Below, piece after piece: positions 51,705-61,901 of a stretch of 64,000 bases of DNA. Position numbers and translations under genes: made by a program. The notes below the pieces were generated by a model. The model was not told the DNA's origin and searched no databases. It worked only from the letters and a program-made list of their open reading frames with translations. The stretch lies in NCBI RefSeq assembly GCF_001294205.1, contig NZ_LAQT01000003.1, positions 186,001 to 250,000 of the forward strand, given 5' to 3'. Each line of letters opens with the position of its first letter. The first letter of the stretch is position 1. This DNA comes from Amantichitinum ursilacus (GTDB lineage: Bacteria > Pseudomonadota > Gammaproteobacteria > Burkholderiales > Chitinibacteraceae).

Positions 51705-53516
51705 ATGGCAAGCAACACCTTACCGCGACAGCTCGCGCTGGCCGCGGCGATCTCGCTTATCCCGGCGTTTGCGCTGGCTTATCCCACCTGGCAAGACGGC
51801 GGCACCTACGCCGCAGGCACCATCGTGTATTACCAGGGCCACGACTATAAAGCGCTGGTCAGCCAGACCGACTGGGCTGGCGCAGGCTGGAACCCGGCCG
51901 CCACGCCGAGCCTGTGGGCGGATCTGGGCGTGGATAAAGGCGCGACACCGACGCCCGCACCAACGCCCGCGCCAGCCCCGGCCCCGGCCCCGGCCCCCAC
52001 GCCGGTCGCGACGCCTGCCCCGACACCGGCACCGGCCGCCACCCCAGCGCCGACGCCCGCCAGCGGTTACGGCGTCACCCAGCAAACCGGCGGCAGCGTG
52101 CAGTTTTATGCCAACAACGCCGCCTGGGCCGATCTGCATTACACCGTTAACGGCGGCGCGCAGCTGAATGTGCGTATGGCCGTCAGCAATAACCAGAACA
52201 CCTACAAAGTCACCGGCCTGGCCAGCGGCGCGGTGGTGCGCTACTTCTTTACCATCGCCAACAGCAGCGGCGGCGCCAACGACACCGCCTGGGCGCAATT
52301 CACCTACGGCACGGCCACCCCGACTCCCGCACCGACACCAGCCCCCACGCCCGCGCCGACCCCCACGCCGGCCCCCACGCCCACCCCGACGTGGAACAAG
52401 CTCACCACCTTCAACCTGGTCAACAACACGCACGGCAAATACGCCGATAGCCAAGTGTACTGGGCCATCATCGGTAAAGACGTCAGCACCGGTCAGTACG
52501 TGCACGTGGCGCAAAACGGTTCGCTGGTGCCGATGTCCGCCGCGGATAACGGCTCGCTCAGCAAAAACGGCAATACCTACACCAACTATTTCTTCTCGTT
52601 GGCGCAAAGCAAATCCGTAACGATTCCGCTGCTGGATTCGGCGCGGCTGTTCCTCAGCGTCGGCAGCCCGATGTATATCAAGGTCAACGTGGATGGCAAT
52701 GGCAACCTGGGCTATGCCGGGGCGGATCTGAACAACCCGACCGACGCCAATATCGACGTGATCTTCGACTTTATCGAAATGGCCATCCTCGGCGATTCGG
52801 GCTTCTTCGGTAACACCACGCGCGTGGATCAGTTTGGCTTTCCGGTTACGCTGCGGCTGCAAGGCCTGGACGGCTATGACCAGACCGTGGGCGAAACCGA
52901 AGGCCACGATGCGCTGGTCAACGAATTCCGCGCCGAAGCCCCGGCCGAATTCCAGCCGCTGGCCGCTGCGCCCTATATGCCGTATCGCATCATCGCGCCG
53001 GCGCACGCCAACTTCTCGGATAGCGGCGCTAATGCCAACTATCTGAGCAGCTATATCGACGACATCTGGAACACCTACACCACGCAAACACTGACGTTTA
53101 CCGACCAGCAAGGCACGTTCACCGGCCATGTCAGCGGCAACCAGTTCTTGTTTACCGACGGCCAGGGCACCTACCACGTCAACAAGCCGACCTCGACCAT
53201 GGCGCTGCTGGGCAACGGCACGCTGAACGACGATTCGGGCACCGTGGCGCCCTCGGTACAGCGCGATAAACAGCTGCAAATCCAGGCCCAGTTTGCCGCA
53301 GCGCTCAACCGCCACGTGGTGAAAACGCCGGCCAACTGGTACACCGCCAGCGCGTTCTACCCGGCGGGCCAGCCGTCCAACTTCTATGCCAAGTTCTGGC
53401 ACGAGCACAGCATCAACAACCTGGCTTATGGCTTCTCATATGACGATGTCGGCAACTTCAGCTCGTCGGTACACAGCACGGTGCCGAAGACGGCCACGGT
53501 GACGATCGGCTGGTAA
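51705..53516 (+). CDS. Secreted GH64 beta-1,3-glucanase with CBM5/12 and CBM56-like modules
   Basis: 603 residues, ATG with AGGAGA site. Modules: signal peptide (to about 25, ending AFALA), a chitin-binding CBM5/12 domain (about 26-75; YPTWQDGGTYAAGTIVYYQG, KALVSQTDW), a Pro/Thr linker, a beta domain like CBM56 (about 121-203; VQFYANNAAWADLHYTVNGG), a second linker, and a GH64 laminaripentaose-type domain (about 228-603; FNLVNNTHGKY, FIEMAIL, TTRVDQFGFPV). Glu near 358 and Asp near 375 fit the catalytic pair by spacing. The enzyme would bind chitin and beta-1,3-glucan and cut the latter, as in fungal wall attack. Flanked by an upstream hairpin and a downstream terminator. Confidence 0.88.
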   Translation: MASNTLPRQLALAAAISLIPAFALAYPTWQDGGTYAAGTIVYYQGHDYKALVSQTDWAGAGWNPAATPSLWADLGVDKGATPTPAPTPAPAPAPAPAPTPVATPAPTPAPAATPAPTPASGYGVTQQTGGSVQFYANNAAWADLHYTVNGGAQLNVRMAVSNNQNTYKVTGLASGAVVRYFFTIANSSGGANDTAWAQFTYGTATPTPAPTPAPTPAPTPTPAPTPTPTWNKLTTFNLVNNTHGKYADSQVYWAIIGKDVSTGQYVHVAQNGSLVPMSAADNGSLSKNGNTYTNYFFSLAQSKSVTIPLLDSARLFLSVGSPMYIKVNVDGNGNLGYAGADLNNPTDANIDVIFDFIEMAILGDSGFFGNTTRVDQFGFPVTLRLQGLDGYDQTVGETEGHDALVNEFRAEAPAEFQPLAAAPYMPYRIIAPAHANFSDSGANANYLSSYIDDIWNTYTTQTLTFTDQQGTFTGHVSGNQFLFTDGQGTYHVNKPTSTMALLGNGTLNDDSGTVAPSVQRDKQLQIQAQFAAALNRHVVKTPANWYTASAFYPAGQPSNFYAKFWHEHSINNLAYGFSYDDVGNFSSSVHSTVPKTATVTIGW

Positions 53517-53541
53517 GTGGGTTGAATCATTGGTAGAAAAC

Positions 53542-53576
53542 AAAACGGCCGCTGCATTAACACAGCGGCCGTTTTT
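53542..53576. terminator. Terminator between GH64 gene and sugar transporter operon
   Basis: Arms ACGGCCGCTG and CAGCGGCCGT around an 8-base loop, with A-run and T-run on the two sides; works for both convergent transcripts. Confidence 0.88.
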
Positions 53577-53598
53577 ATCGGGCAGCGGCAATGCCGCA

Positions 53599-54450
53599 TC
53601 AGCCCTTGGTCGCCCCAAACGTCAGCCCCGCCACAAAGTGGCGTTGCATCGCAAAGAACATCAGTACCGAAGGCAGTGCCGCCAGGATAGAGCCGGCGCT
53701 GACCAGGTTCCATGCCGTGGTCCATTGGCCTTTCAGCGCGGCGACGCCGACGGTAAGTGGGGCGGCTTCGTCGCCCTGGGTCAGGCACAGCGCCCAGAAA
53801 TAATCGTTCCAGACAAAGGTGAACACCAGGATCGACAGCGCGGCCAGCGCCGGGCGGATCAGCGGCAATACGATGCGGAAAAACACGGTCCATTCGCCAG
53901 CGCCTTCAATGCGCGCGGCTTCAACCAGTTCATACGGCAATTGCTTGATAAAGTTGCGCAAAAACAGCGTGCAAAAGCCGGTCTGAAATGCGATATGAAA
54001 CAAGATCAGCGCGGGCAGGGTATTAAACAAACCCATATGCAACGACAGATCGCGTACCGGAATCATCAGAATCTGGATCGGCACAAAATTGCCCGCCACA
54101 AAAGTGGCAAACAAGGCGGTATTGCCGCGAAAGTTATACACCGCCAGCGAGAATCCGGCCATTGCCGCCAGGGCAATTGCGCCCGCCACTGCAGGCACGG
54201 TAATCATCACGCTATTAAAAAAGTAATGCAGCATGGGTGAGGTAGTCAGCGCCTCGTGATAATTGGCCCATAAGGCAAAGTGTTTGGGCCAGCCCCAATA
54301 ATTGCCTTCGGTTAATTCTTCCGTGGAGCGGATGGACGTGACCATCACCGCAATCATCGGCAATAGCCAGATCAGCAATGCAATGGGCAACGACAATTTA
54401 TAGATGCGGCGATTAAGCGGCTTCCAGTGTTCAACAGGCATGGGGAACAT
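53599..54450 (-). CDS. Sugar ABC transporter permease (MalG-type)
   Basis: 283 residues from an ATG with GGAGG site; a longer frame exists upstream without one. Six predicted membrane helices and the EAA loop ELVEAARIEGAGEWTVFFRIVL mark a CUT1-family inner-membrane permease that pairs with the upstream MalF-type subunit. Last gene of the galactoside operon; a terminator follows. Confidence 0.9.
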   Translation of the reverse strand: MFPMPVEHWKPLNRRIYKLSLPIALLIWLLPMIAVMVTSIRSTEELTEGNYWGWPKHFALWANYHEALTTSPMLHYFFNSVMITVPAVAGAIALAAMAGFSLAVYNFRGNTALFATFVAGNFVPIQILMIPVRDLSLHMGLFNTLPALILFHIAFQTGFCTLFLRNFIKQLPYELVEAARIEGAGEWTVFFRIVLPLIRPALAALSILVFTFVWNDYFWALCLTQGDEAAPLTVGVAALKGQWTTAWNLVSAGSILAALPSVLMFFAMQRHFVAGLTFGATKG

Positions 54451-54464
54451 GGCGGGCCTCCAGA

Positions 54465-55421
54465 TTAATGTTCGTTGCGCAACATGCGGCGCAAATGCCA
54501 AGCGATATACACCAGCATGATGGCAAACAGCACCACCGCAATCGCCGCGGAATAGCCAAGGCGGTAATACTTGATGGCCTGGTCGTACATGTAATACGCC
54601 AGCACGGTGGAGCTTTCAAACGGCCCGCCGCCGCTCATGACCGAGATCAGATCAAAGCTGCGCAATGCGCCAATGATGGTGACGACGATGGCCATAAAGG
54701 TGGTGGGGCGTAATTGCGGCAGCACCAAGTACCACAATAAATTCCAGCCTTTGGCGCCTTCCATGCGCGCGGCTTCGATCTGTTCGGCGTTGATGCTGGT
54801 CAGGCCGGTTAAATACAGAATCATGCAATACGCGGTTTGTGGCCACAGCGCGGCGAATACGATGCCAAAGGTGACGTAATGCGGATCGCCTAATACCGGA
54901 ATGCCATGGCCCAACATCATGGCCAGCAGGCCAAAGGTGGGATCGTAAAACCAGCTAAAGATCAGCCCCACCACCACGCCCGACAGGACAAAGGGTGCAA
55001 AGAACAGCGATTTAACCAGGCGGATGCCGCCCACTTCCTGGTTGAGATACAGCGCAATCGCCAGCCCGGCGGGCGGGGACAATAAAAACAGCAATAGCCA
55101 GATCAGGTTGTTTTTAAGCGCGGTATAAAACGTGGGCGCATGCATTAATTCGACGTAATTGGCCAGGCCGACAAAGGTTTTATCGCTCATGCCGTCCCAG
55201 TTATAAAAACTGAGCGAAATGCTGGTCAGAATCGGGTACAGCACATACACCGCCACCATGAGGCAGGCCGGCGCCAGAAACAACCACGCGGCGCGGCGTT
55301 GGCGGCGCGCGCTGGGCGACAAGCCCTTGCGGGCGGGCGTGGCGGGCCTGGCGGGCTGCGCCGTGCTGCTTTGCGGCGGCACGACGGCGGCCGGGGCGAT
55401 ACCAGAGGCGGAATCAATCAC
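54465..55421 (-). CDS. Sugar ABC transporter permease (MalF-type)
   Basis: 318 residues. A Pro/Ala-rich N-terminal segment (about 1-42) precedes six membrane helices (AWLFLAPACLMVAVYVLYPI and following) and the EAA loop QIEAARMEGAKGWNLLWYLV. It is the partner of the MalG-type permease, whose start lies 14 bases downstream. A hairpin in the mRNA just before its start separates it from the abundant binding-protein gene. Confidence 0.9.
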   Translation of the reverse strand: MIDSASGIAPAAVVPPQSSTAQPARPATPARKGLSPSARRQRRAAWLFLAPACLMVAVYVLYPILTSISLSFYNWDGMSDKTFVGLANYVELMHAPTFYTALKNNLIWLLLFLLSPPAGLAIALYLNQEVGGIRLVKSLFFAPFVLSGVVVGLIFSWFYDPTFGLLAMMLGHGIPVLGDPHYVTFGIVFAALWPQTAYCMILYLTGLTSINAEQIEAARMEGAKGWNLLWYLVLPQLRPTTFMAIVVTIIGALRSFDLISVMSGGGPFESSTVLAYYMYDQAIKYYRLGYSAAIAVVLFAIMLVYIAWHLRRMLRNEH

Positions 55422-55458
55422 GGGCGGTTCTCCAGATCAAAACAGGCAGAAGCCAGCG

Positions 55459-55503
55459 GCGGGCCTGATGCGCCAGGCGTTATATAAAATGCATCAGGCC
55501 CGC
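55459..55503 (-). promoter_or_regulatory. Intercistronic mRNA hairpin after binding-protein gene
   Basis: Perfect 13-bp arms (GCGGGCCTGATGC and its complement) around a 19-base loop, six bases past the binding-protein stop. It probably stabilises the upstream mRNA and lowers permease expression, as hairpins do in malE-malF. It is followed by no clear T-run, so it is not a full terminator. Confidence 0.65.
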
Positions 55504-55509
55504 ATCGCT

Positions 55510-56754
55510 TTATTTCTTGTAGATGCGCTTGCGGGTTTGCTCCAGCTGCGCCAATACGGCGTCGATCTGGCTGGGGTCCGACAAGAATTGCTGCATGCCT
55601 TTCATGCCTTCATCGGCCATTTCTTTGGTCATATCGCGATCGTAAAACTGCGCAATGCCACCACGCGTTTGCGACAGAATCTGAAAGCCGATTTTAGAAA
55701 TCGGGTCTTCCGGTTCCGGCGCTTTGGCATTGGCCGGCAAGGAGCCCAGGCCTTTAGCCAACCGTGCGCTGATTTCCGGCGTTTCGGCAAAGGCGAGGAA
55801 GGTATGCGCATCCGCCTTGTTTTTGGCTTTGGCCGGAATATGCAGCGATTCGACCGGGCCGTCTTCCGCCGTCGGCACTTTGCTGTCGATGATCGGAAAC
55901 TGGAAATAACCCATATTCGGTTTAACCGTGGCGGGGAAGCCGGCCGAGATAAACGTGCCCATCAACATCATGGCGGCCTTGCCCTGGAACAGGAAAGGCT
56001 GGGCGGCATCAAGGTCATACGACAGCGGGCTCTCGATAAAATACTTGTTATCGATCAGCTCTTTCCACGTTGTATAAACCTTTTTAACGCGCGGATCGGT
56101 ATAGGCCACTTCGCCCGCCATCAGTTTTTGATGGAACGCGTTGCCGTTCAGGCGCAAATCCAGATAATCAAACCAGCCCGCCAACGTCCATGAATCGCGC
56201 CCGCCCAAGGCAATCGGGCTGATCCCGGCCGCCTTCAGCTTTTTGCAGGCATCCATAAATTGATCCCAGGTTTTGGGTTCAGCGCTGATCCCGGCTTTCT
56301 GGAATACATCTTTGCGATAGAACACGCCCCAGGAGTAATACACGGTGGGCGCGGCATATTGTTTGCCATTCCACGATGAGGCTTCTTTGGTGGAGGCATA
56401 GGTTTCATTCCAGCCGTTTTTAGCCCAATCGCCGGACAAATCTTCCAGCAAACCACGGCGCGCGTAATACGCCATGCGTTCGCCGTTATGCCAGTTGACG
56501 ATATCGGGCGCGATGGTGGTCAGCCAGCCGGGCAATTGCACTTTGTAGGCTTCTTCATCCACAAAGGTGGCTTTGACGTCGATATCGGGATGCGCTTTTT
56601 TAAAGTCATCAAAAACGGATTGCCAGACCGCGCGTTGGCTGGCGCCTTTAAACGCCACATTAACCGCCAGCGTGCCCGCCTGGGTCATGCCGCTACACAA
56701 GCCGAGACCGGCCAGTGTCAAACCCAGGATGCGAGTGCGTACCTTCATGCTCAT
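55510..56754 (-). CDS. Sugar-binding protein of ABC transporter
   Basis: 414 residues, ATG with AAGGAG site. A signal peptide (ILGLTLAGLGLCSGMTQA) precedes a family 1 solute-binding fold: VFDDFKKAHPDIDVKATFVD, PTVYYSWGVFYRKDVFQKAG, DQFMDACKKLKAAGI, GKAAMMLMGTF. It captures a sugar, probably a galactoside or oligosaccharide given the operon, and delivers it to the permeases. The gene lies 78 bases after GH42 on the same strand. Confidence 0.92.
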   Translation of the reverse strand: MSMKVRTRILGLTLAGLGLCSGMTQAGTLAVNVAFKGASQRAVWQSVFDDFKKAHPDIDVKATFVDEEAYKVQLPGWLTTIAPDIVNWHNGERMAYYARRGLLEDLSGDWAKNGWNETYASTKEASSWNGKQYAAPTVYYSWGVFYRKDVFQKAGISAEPKTWDQFMDACKKLKAAGISPIALGGRDSWTLAGWFDYLDLRLNGNAFHQKLMAGEVAYTDPRVKKVYTTWKELIDNKYFIESPLSYDLDAAQPFLFQGKAAMMLMGTFISAGFPATVKPNMGYFQFPIIDSKVPTAEDGPVESLHIPAKAKNKADAHTFLAFAETPEISARLAKGLGSLPANAKAPEPEDPISKIGFQILSQTRGGIAQFYDRDMTKEMADEGMKGMQQFLSDPSQIDAVLAQLEQTRKRIYKK

Positions 56755-56832
56755 TTTTATCTCCTTGCTTGCGCTGGAATCGAGGATGTTTCTGCGTTGC
56801 TACCAATGACATCTAACCGGTATTGATGGTGT

Positions 56833-58832
56833 TTACTGCGAGGGCGCGGCCTGCCGATAAATCGCCACGCCTTGTGGCGCGACCGTGGCCGCGCCGACCA
56901 CGAACGCGGCCGCATCGACGCCCTGAATGTCGTATGCCGCTGTGTCGTAATTGAAAACGTAAACCAGCCCGCCGCGCTGGCTGATGCGTATGGTGTCCGT
57001 CAGCCGTTGCGGGGCCAGACCCGCGCTTTGCGCGATATGTGCCAGCACATCGCGGGTGCCGGCCTCATCAAAAATGCTGGCGCAGTAATGCAGCTTGCCG
57101 TGGCGTAACAAGGCCGGATGGCCGTCGGCATAGCGGCCCAGGATTTCGACCGCAGCATCGGCTTCGATCAGATCGCGCCAGTGCAGGGCGTTGAGTTGCG
57201 GCAGATTCAGCGCACTGGCGTCCACCACTTCGGTAACGTTGGGACGCAGCGATTCCACGCGCCATACGCGCAGCGGCATTACTTCGGCCAACGGGCCCGG
57301 CGGCAAATGCTGCGGAATCTGCACATTCACCGTCTTGGAGCCGGTACGCGGCCCGATCACCACGTGCGCGCCGCTGTGGGCCAGGCGCTGCGCCAGGCCT
57401 TGCGGTAGCACCGGCAGCGGCGGCACCACAATCAGGCTATAGCCATCGAGCGGGGCATCGGTCGGGATAATGTCGACGTCAAATCCCAGGCTACGCAGCG
57501 CGCTGTAATAGCCAAAGGCAAAGCGCGGGTAATGAAAATCCGCGCCTTGCGGGTGGATTTCGAACAGCCATTTAGCTTCGTAATCAAACAGCAGCGCCAC
57601 GCGCGGCCGTACCGCGCCATCCAGACCGGTGGCTTGTACGACGGCGATTTCCGCGGCGGTTTGCTCGGCCTCGTGCGCGGCCAGATCGGGTTGGTTGTCC
57701 GGGGTATGCAAACCGGCGTGCATCTGTTCTTGCGCAAACGGCGCTTGCCGCCAGCGGAAATACGACACGCAACCGGCTCCATGCGCCAGCGCTTCCCAGC
57801 TCCACAAGCGCACCATGCCAGGCAGCGGCGCGGGGTTCCACGGCGCCCAGTTCACCGGGCCAGGTTGTTGTTCCATCACCCAGAATGGCAAGCGCGACAT
57901 GCCGCGATACAGATCATGGTTAAACGCGGCGAAATCGGGGTGGCCGGTGCGCAGCCAGCGCGCCTTGATCTGGGGCGCAAACCACATTTCTTCCAGCGCG
58001 CCCAGCGGATAGCTATCCCAGCTGGCCACATCCAGATCGGCCGCCACTTTGTAATGGTCGAACTCGTTAAACATCTGCATAAAGTTATGCGCCACCGGCC
58101 GTCCCGGCGAATGCGCGCGCACGATATCGACCTGCATGCGGTTGTAGCGCACCAGTTCATCCGACGCAAAACGGCGGTAATCCAGCCGATGCGACGGATG
58201 CGCTTCGGTGACGGTTTCGATGGGCGGGTCGATTTCAGCAAAGCTGCGGTATTCCATGCTCCAGAACACCGTGCCCCACGCCTCATTCAGCGTGGCGATA
58301 TCGCCATAGCGCGCCTGCAGCCAGAGCCGAAAGCGTTGCGCGGCGGCGGGTGAATAGCTCACCACCGTGTGATGGCAGCCGTATTCGTTATCCACTTGCC
58401 AGAACGCCACGGCCGGATGCTGGCCGTAACGTTGCGCCACGGCAGTGCAGATGCCTTGCGAGGCTTCAAACCAGCTGGGAGACGAAAAATCATAATGCCG
58501 GCGCGAGCCAAAACGGCGCGGGCGGCCATCCGCGCCCACGGCGAGGATATCGGGGTGTTGGTCGATCAGCCATTTGGGCGGCGTGGCCGTCGGCGTACAC
58601 ATCACCACCTGCAAACCGGCGTCACCCAGTACCTTCACCGCGCGGTCCAGCCAGCCCCAATCGTATTGGCCCGGCTGCGGTTCGATGCGGCTCCATGCAA
58701 ATTCGGCGATGCGCACTTGCGTAATGCCCAGCGCTTTCATGCGCGCGGCGTCGTCGGCCCACATGCTTTCGGGCCAGTGTTCGGGGTAATAGCAAACGCC
58801 TAGACGCATCGGCGCGCCGGTTTGTGCCTGGT

Positions 58833-58836
<4 letters not shown>
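56833..58836 (-). CDS. GH42 beta-galactosidase
   Basis: 667 residues, no signal peptide, so it acts on sugar already imported. Seen: LGVCYYPEHWPESMW and EFAWSRIEPQPGQYDWGWLD at the N-terminus, the acid/base Glu in FWQVDNEYGCHH (about residue 151) and the nucleophile Glu in VMEQQPGPVNWAPWN (about 321), both in GH42 context, then the trimerisation domain (about 395-600) and a small C-terminal beta domain. It hydrolyses terminal beta-galactose from short oligosaccharides. It overlaps the upstream ATPase gene by four bases (ATGA), so the two are translationally coupled. Confidence 0.93.
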
Positions 58837-59975
<1,139 letters not shown>

Positions 59976-60006
59976 CAATCCGGCTCCATGGTCAGATTTG
60001 TTTGCC

Positions 60007-60026
60007 TTGATTAAGCGCTTAATCAA
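60007..60026. promoter_or_regulatory. Perfect 20-bp LacI-type operator
   Basis: TTGATTAAGC followed directly by its reverse complement, with the central CG typical of LacI/GalR sites. It lies 31 bases upstream of the operon's first ATG and 252 bases from the divergent LacI-family gene, its most likely ligand protein. Confidence 0.82.
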
Positions 60027-60277
60027 CATCCGCAAAAAAAGGCCACTAAGGCATCAGGCAAGGGTCTAGACCGGCTGGCTTGATGTAGTGGGCGCTAAGT
60101 TGCTACGGACTATAGCAGCGAGATTTCTGATTATGCAATATGGTGGTCAAGGATTTTTGTACCCGCTTTGCATGCTGCCCTGCATCGTAGAATGGCGCTC
60201 CGGCACGGCGCGCGCATGCTGGCGCGGCACAGCATCGCATCAGACGGTAGCTCGCAAAAAATGGAAATTAAAAACAG

Positions 60278-61312
60278 ATGACTACACTTTCAGAGGTGGC
60301 CAACCACGCGGGCGTCACACCCGCCACGGTGTCGAACGTGTTGCGCAATCGCGGCCGCGTCAGCAACGAAACCCGCCAACGCGTGCTGGATGCAATCGAC
60401 GCCCTGGGCTATCGGCCCAACCTGAATGCGCGCGCCCTGGCCGAAGGCCGCGGGCCGACCCTGGCGCTGATGGTGTCCAGTATCGCCAACCCGTTTTATC
60501 CCGAATTTGCGCTGGCCGCCGAACGCGCCGCGCGCGCGCATGGCAGTTTTATGCTGCTGTGTAACACCAACGACGACACCGCCACCGCGCACGCTTATCT
60601 CAACCAGCTGGCCGGATCGCTGTCGCAAGGCGTGCTGGTAATGAACGGCAATCTGGACTTTGACGTGCTGCGGCAAAGCCGCTGCCCCGTGGTGTTGTGC
60701 ATGTGGGAAAAGCCGCATGAATCGCCCGGCATTCCCTGTATTGCTGTGGATTTCTATCTGGCCGGGCAACTGGCGGCGCAGCATTTGCTGGCGCTGGGGC
60801 ATCAGGCGATAGGCATTGTGGTGGGCAATGGCAAAGGCGGCATCCATACCTCGCGCTTGCGTGGTTTTACCGACGCGATGGCGGCGGCGGGCGTTGAATT
60901 TGCGCCCGAACTGATCGAAACCGTGCCCGATACGGTGCAGGGCGGCTACGACGGCGGCCAGACCCTGTTGCAACGCCATCCGCAGTTAACCGCCATTTTC
61001 GCCACCAACGACTTGCCCGCCATCGGCGTGATGCACGCGGCCACCGATCTGGGTTTGCGCATTCCGGCCGATCTGTCGGTGATGGGGATTACCGATATCC
61101 AGATGGCGCAAGAAAGCCGCCCCGCGTTATCGACCGTGGCCGTGCCGACGCAGGAAGCCGCCGAACTGGCGGTGTCTTTGCTGCGCACGCTGGTGGGGCA
61201 GGAACCACGCGCGGCGCATGGCCCGCATCAGATGCTAGTGACGTCAGAACCGGTGCTGGTGCCGCGCGCCAGTACTGCCGCGCCGCGTGCCGCGAGCACG
61301 CGCTCCGATTAA
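60278..61312 (+). CDS. LacI-family transcriptional repressor of the galactoside operon
   Basis: 344 residues. The N-terminal helix-turn-helix and hinge (TTLSEVANHAGVTPATVSNV, NARALAEGR) are followed by a periplasmic-binding-type ligand domain (LALMVSSIANPFYPEFALAA, HQAIGIVVGNGKGG, ATNDLPAIGVMHAATDLGLR). It is expected to bind the 20-bp operator 252 bases upstream, in front of the transporter-GH42 operon, and to release it on binding a sugar. Weak ribosome site before the ATG. Its end lies three bases from the convergent HxlR gene. Confidence 0.92.
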   Translation: MTTLSEVANHAGVTPATVSNVLRNRGRVSNETRQRVLDAIDALGYRPNLNARALAEGRGPTLALMVSSIANPFYPEFALAAERAARAHGSFMLLCNTNDDTATAHAYLNQLAGSLSQGVLVMNGNLDFDVLRQSRCPVVLCMWEKPHESPGIPCIAVDFYLAGQLAAQHLLALGHQAIGIVVGNGKGGIHTSRLRGFTDAMAAAGVEFAPELIETVPDTVQGGYDGGQTLLQRHPQLTAIFATNDLPAIGVMHAATDLGLRIPADLSVMGITDIQMAQESRPALSTVAVPTQEAAELAVSLLRTLVGQEPRAAHGPHQMLVTSEPVLVPRASTAAPRAASTRSD

Positions 61313-61315
61313 GCA

Positions 61316-61795
61316 TCAGCCGGTGCGCGCGTCATAAGCCGCCTGGGCGTTGCCGATCTTTTCACCATGCTGCTGCGACCAGCTAACCAAGGCCATAAAC
61401 GGTTCTTGCAAGGTTCTGGCCAGCGGTGTGATCGCGTATTCCACCCCCACCGGCGAGGTCGGCAGCACGGTGCGCGTGATCAAGCCATTGCGTTCCAGCC
61501 GCCGCAGCGCTTCGGTTAACGCCTTGTGCGTAATCGGGTCCAGCCGTCGCTTGATTTCGTTAAAGCGGGACGGCTGTGTGCACACCACCGTCAGGATCAG
61601 CACCGACCACTTGTTGGTGACTTGCTCCAGCGCCAGGCGCGCGGCGTTAGCGGTGCAATCCGCCTCGATATGGGCTTCGGTATGGGCGTCGATAGGGGCT
61701 TCGAGATGGGCGTCGATAGGGGCTTCGAGATGGGCGTCGATAGGGGCGTCGATAGGGGCCTCGGCGTGGGCCTGGACGTCGTCTGCTGCGGGCAT
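61316..61795 (-). CDS. HxlR-family regulator with repeat-expanded N-terminus
   Basis: 159 residues, ATG with AAGGAAA site. The HxlR winged-helix domain (about 52-150; EQVTNKWSVLILTVV, SRFNEIKRRLDPITHKALTE, LRRLERNGLITR) is preceded by ~45 residues of repeats built from Ala-Pro-Ile-Asp and Ala-His-Leu-Glu, which most HxlR proteins lack (usual length ~110-130). The repeats come from a DNA tract that changes in units of 12 bases. HxlR proteins usually act as dimeric sensors of aldehydes, thiols or oxidants; here the likely target is the divergent SDR gene. Confidence 0.88.
   Translation of the reverse strand: MPAADDVQAHAEAPIDAPIDAHLEAPIDAHLEAPIDAHTEAHIEADCTANAARLALEQVTNKWSVLILTVVCTQPSRFNEIKRRLDPITHKALTEALRRLERNGLITRTVLPTSPVGVEYAITPLARTLQEPFMALVSWSQQHGEKIGNAQAAYDARTG
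61671..61772 (-). repeat. In-frame tandem repeat tract (12/24-base units)
   Basis: Units of 24 bases, read as EAPIDAHL, with half-units of 12 bases (APID or AHLE) repeated about eight times in the HxlR gene. Copy-number change keeps the frame, so it could vary protein length without inactivation. Confidence 0.75.
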
Positions 61796-61811
61796 TGCGG
61801 TTTCCTTGTGG

Positions 61812-61860
61812 ATATCTAGGCTAGATCAGGTGCGTAATTGACACTAGATATACGCAGTGT
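61812..61860. promoter_or_regulatory. Divergent HxlR-SDR operator region
   Basis: ATATCTAG (61812-61819) and CTAGATAT (61844-61851) form a perfect 8-bp inverted repeat. TCTAG-G-CTAGA (61815-61825) and ACACT-N10-AGTGT (61841-61860) lie within the same stretch. It sits between the divergent HxlR and SDR genes and is the likely HxlR operator. Confidence 0.55.
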
Positions 61861-61901
61861 ATCTTGGCCCCACCCCAACCCCGCAAGCTAAAAGGTGAGA
61901 T

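Noticed and set aside
51720..53408. 562-codon minus-strand frame opposite the GH64 gene
   Set aside because: Antisense of the linker and enzyme modules; the Gly/Arg-rich stretch is simply the complement of the Pro/Thr linkers.
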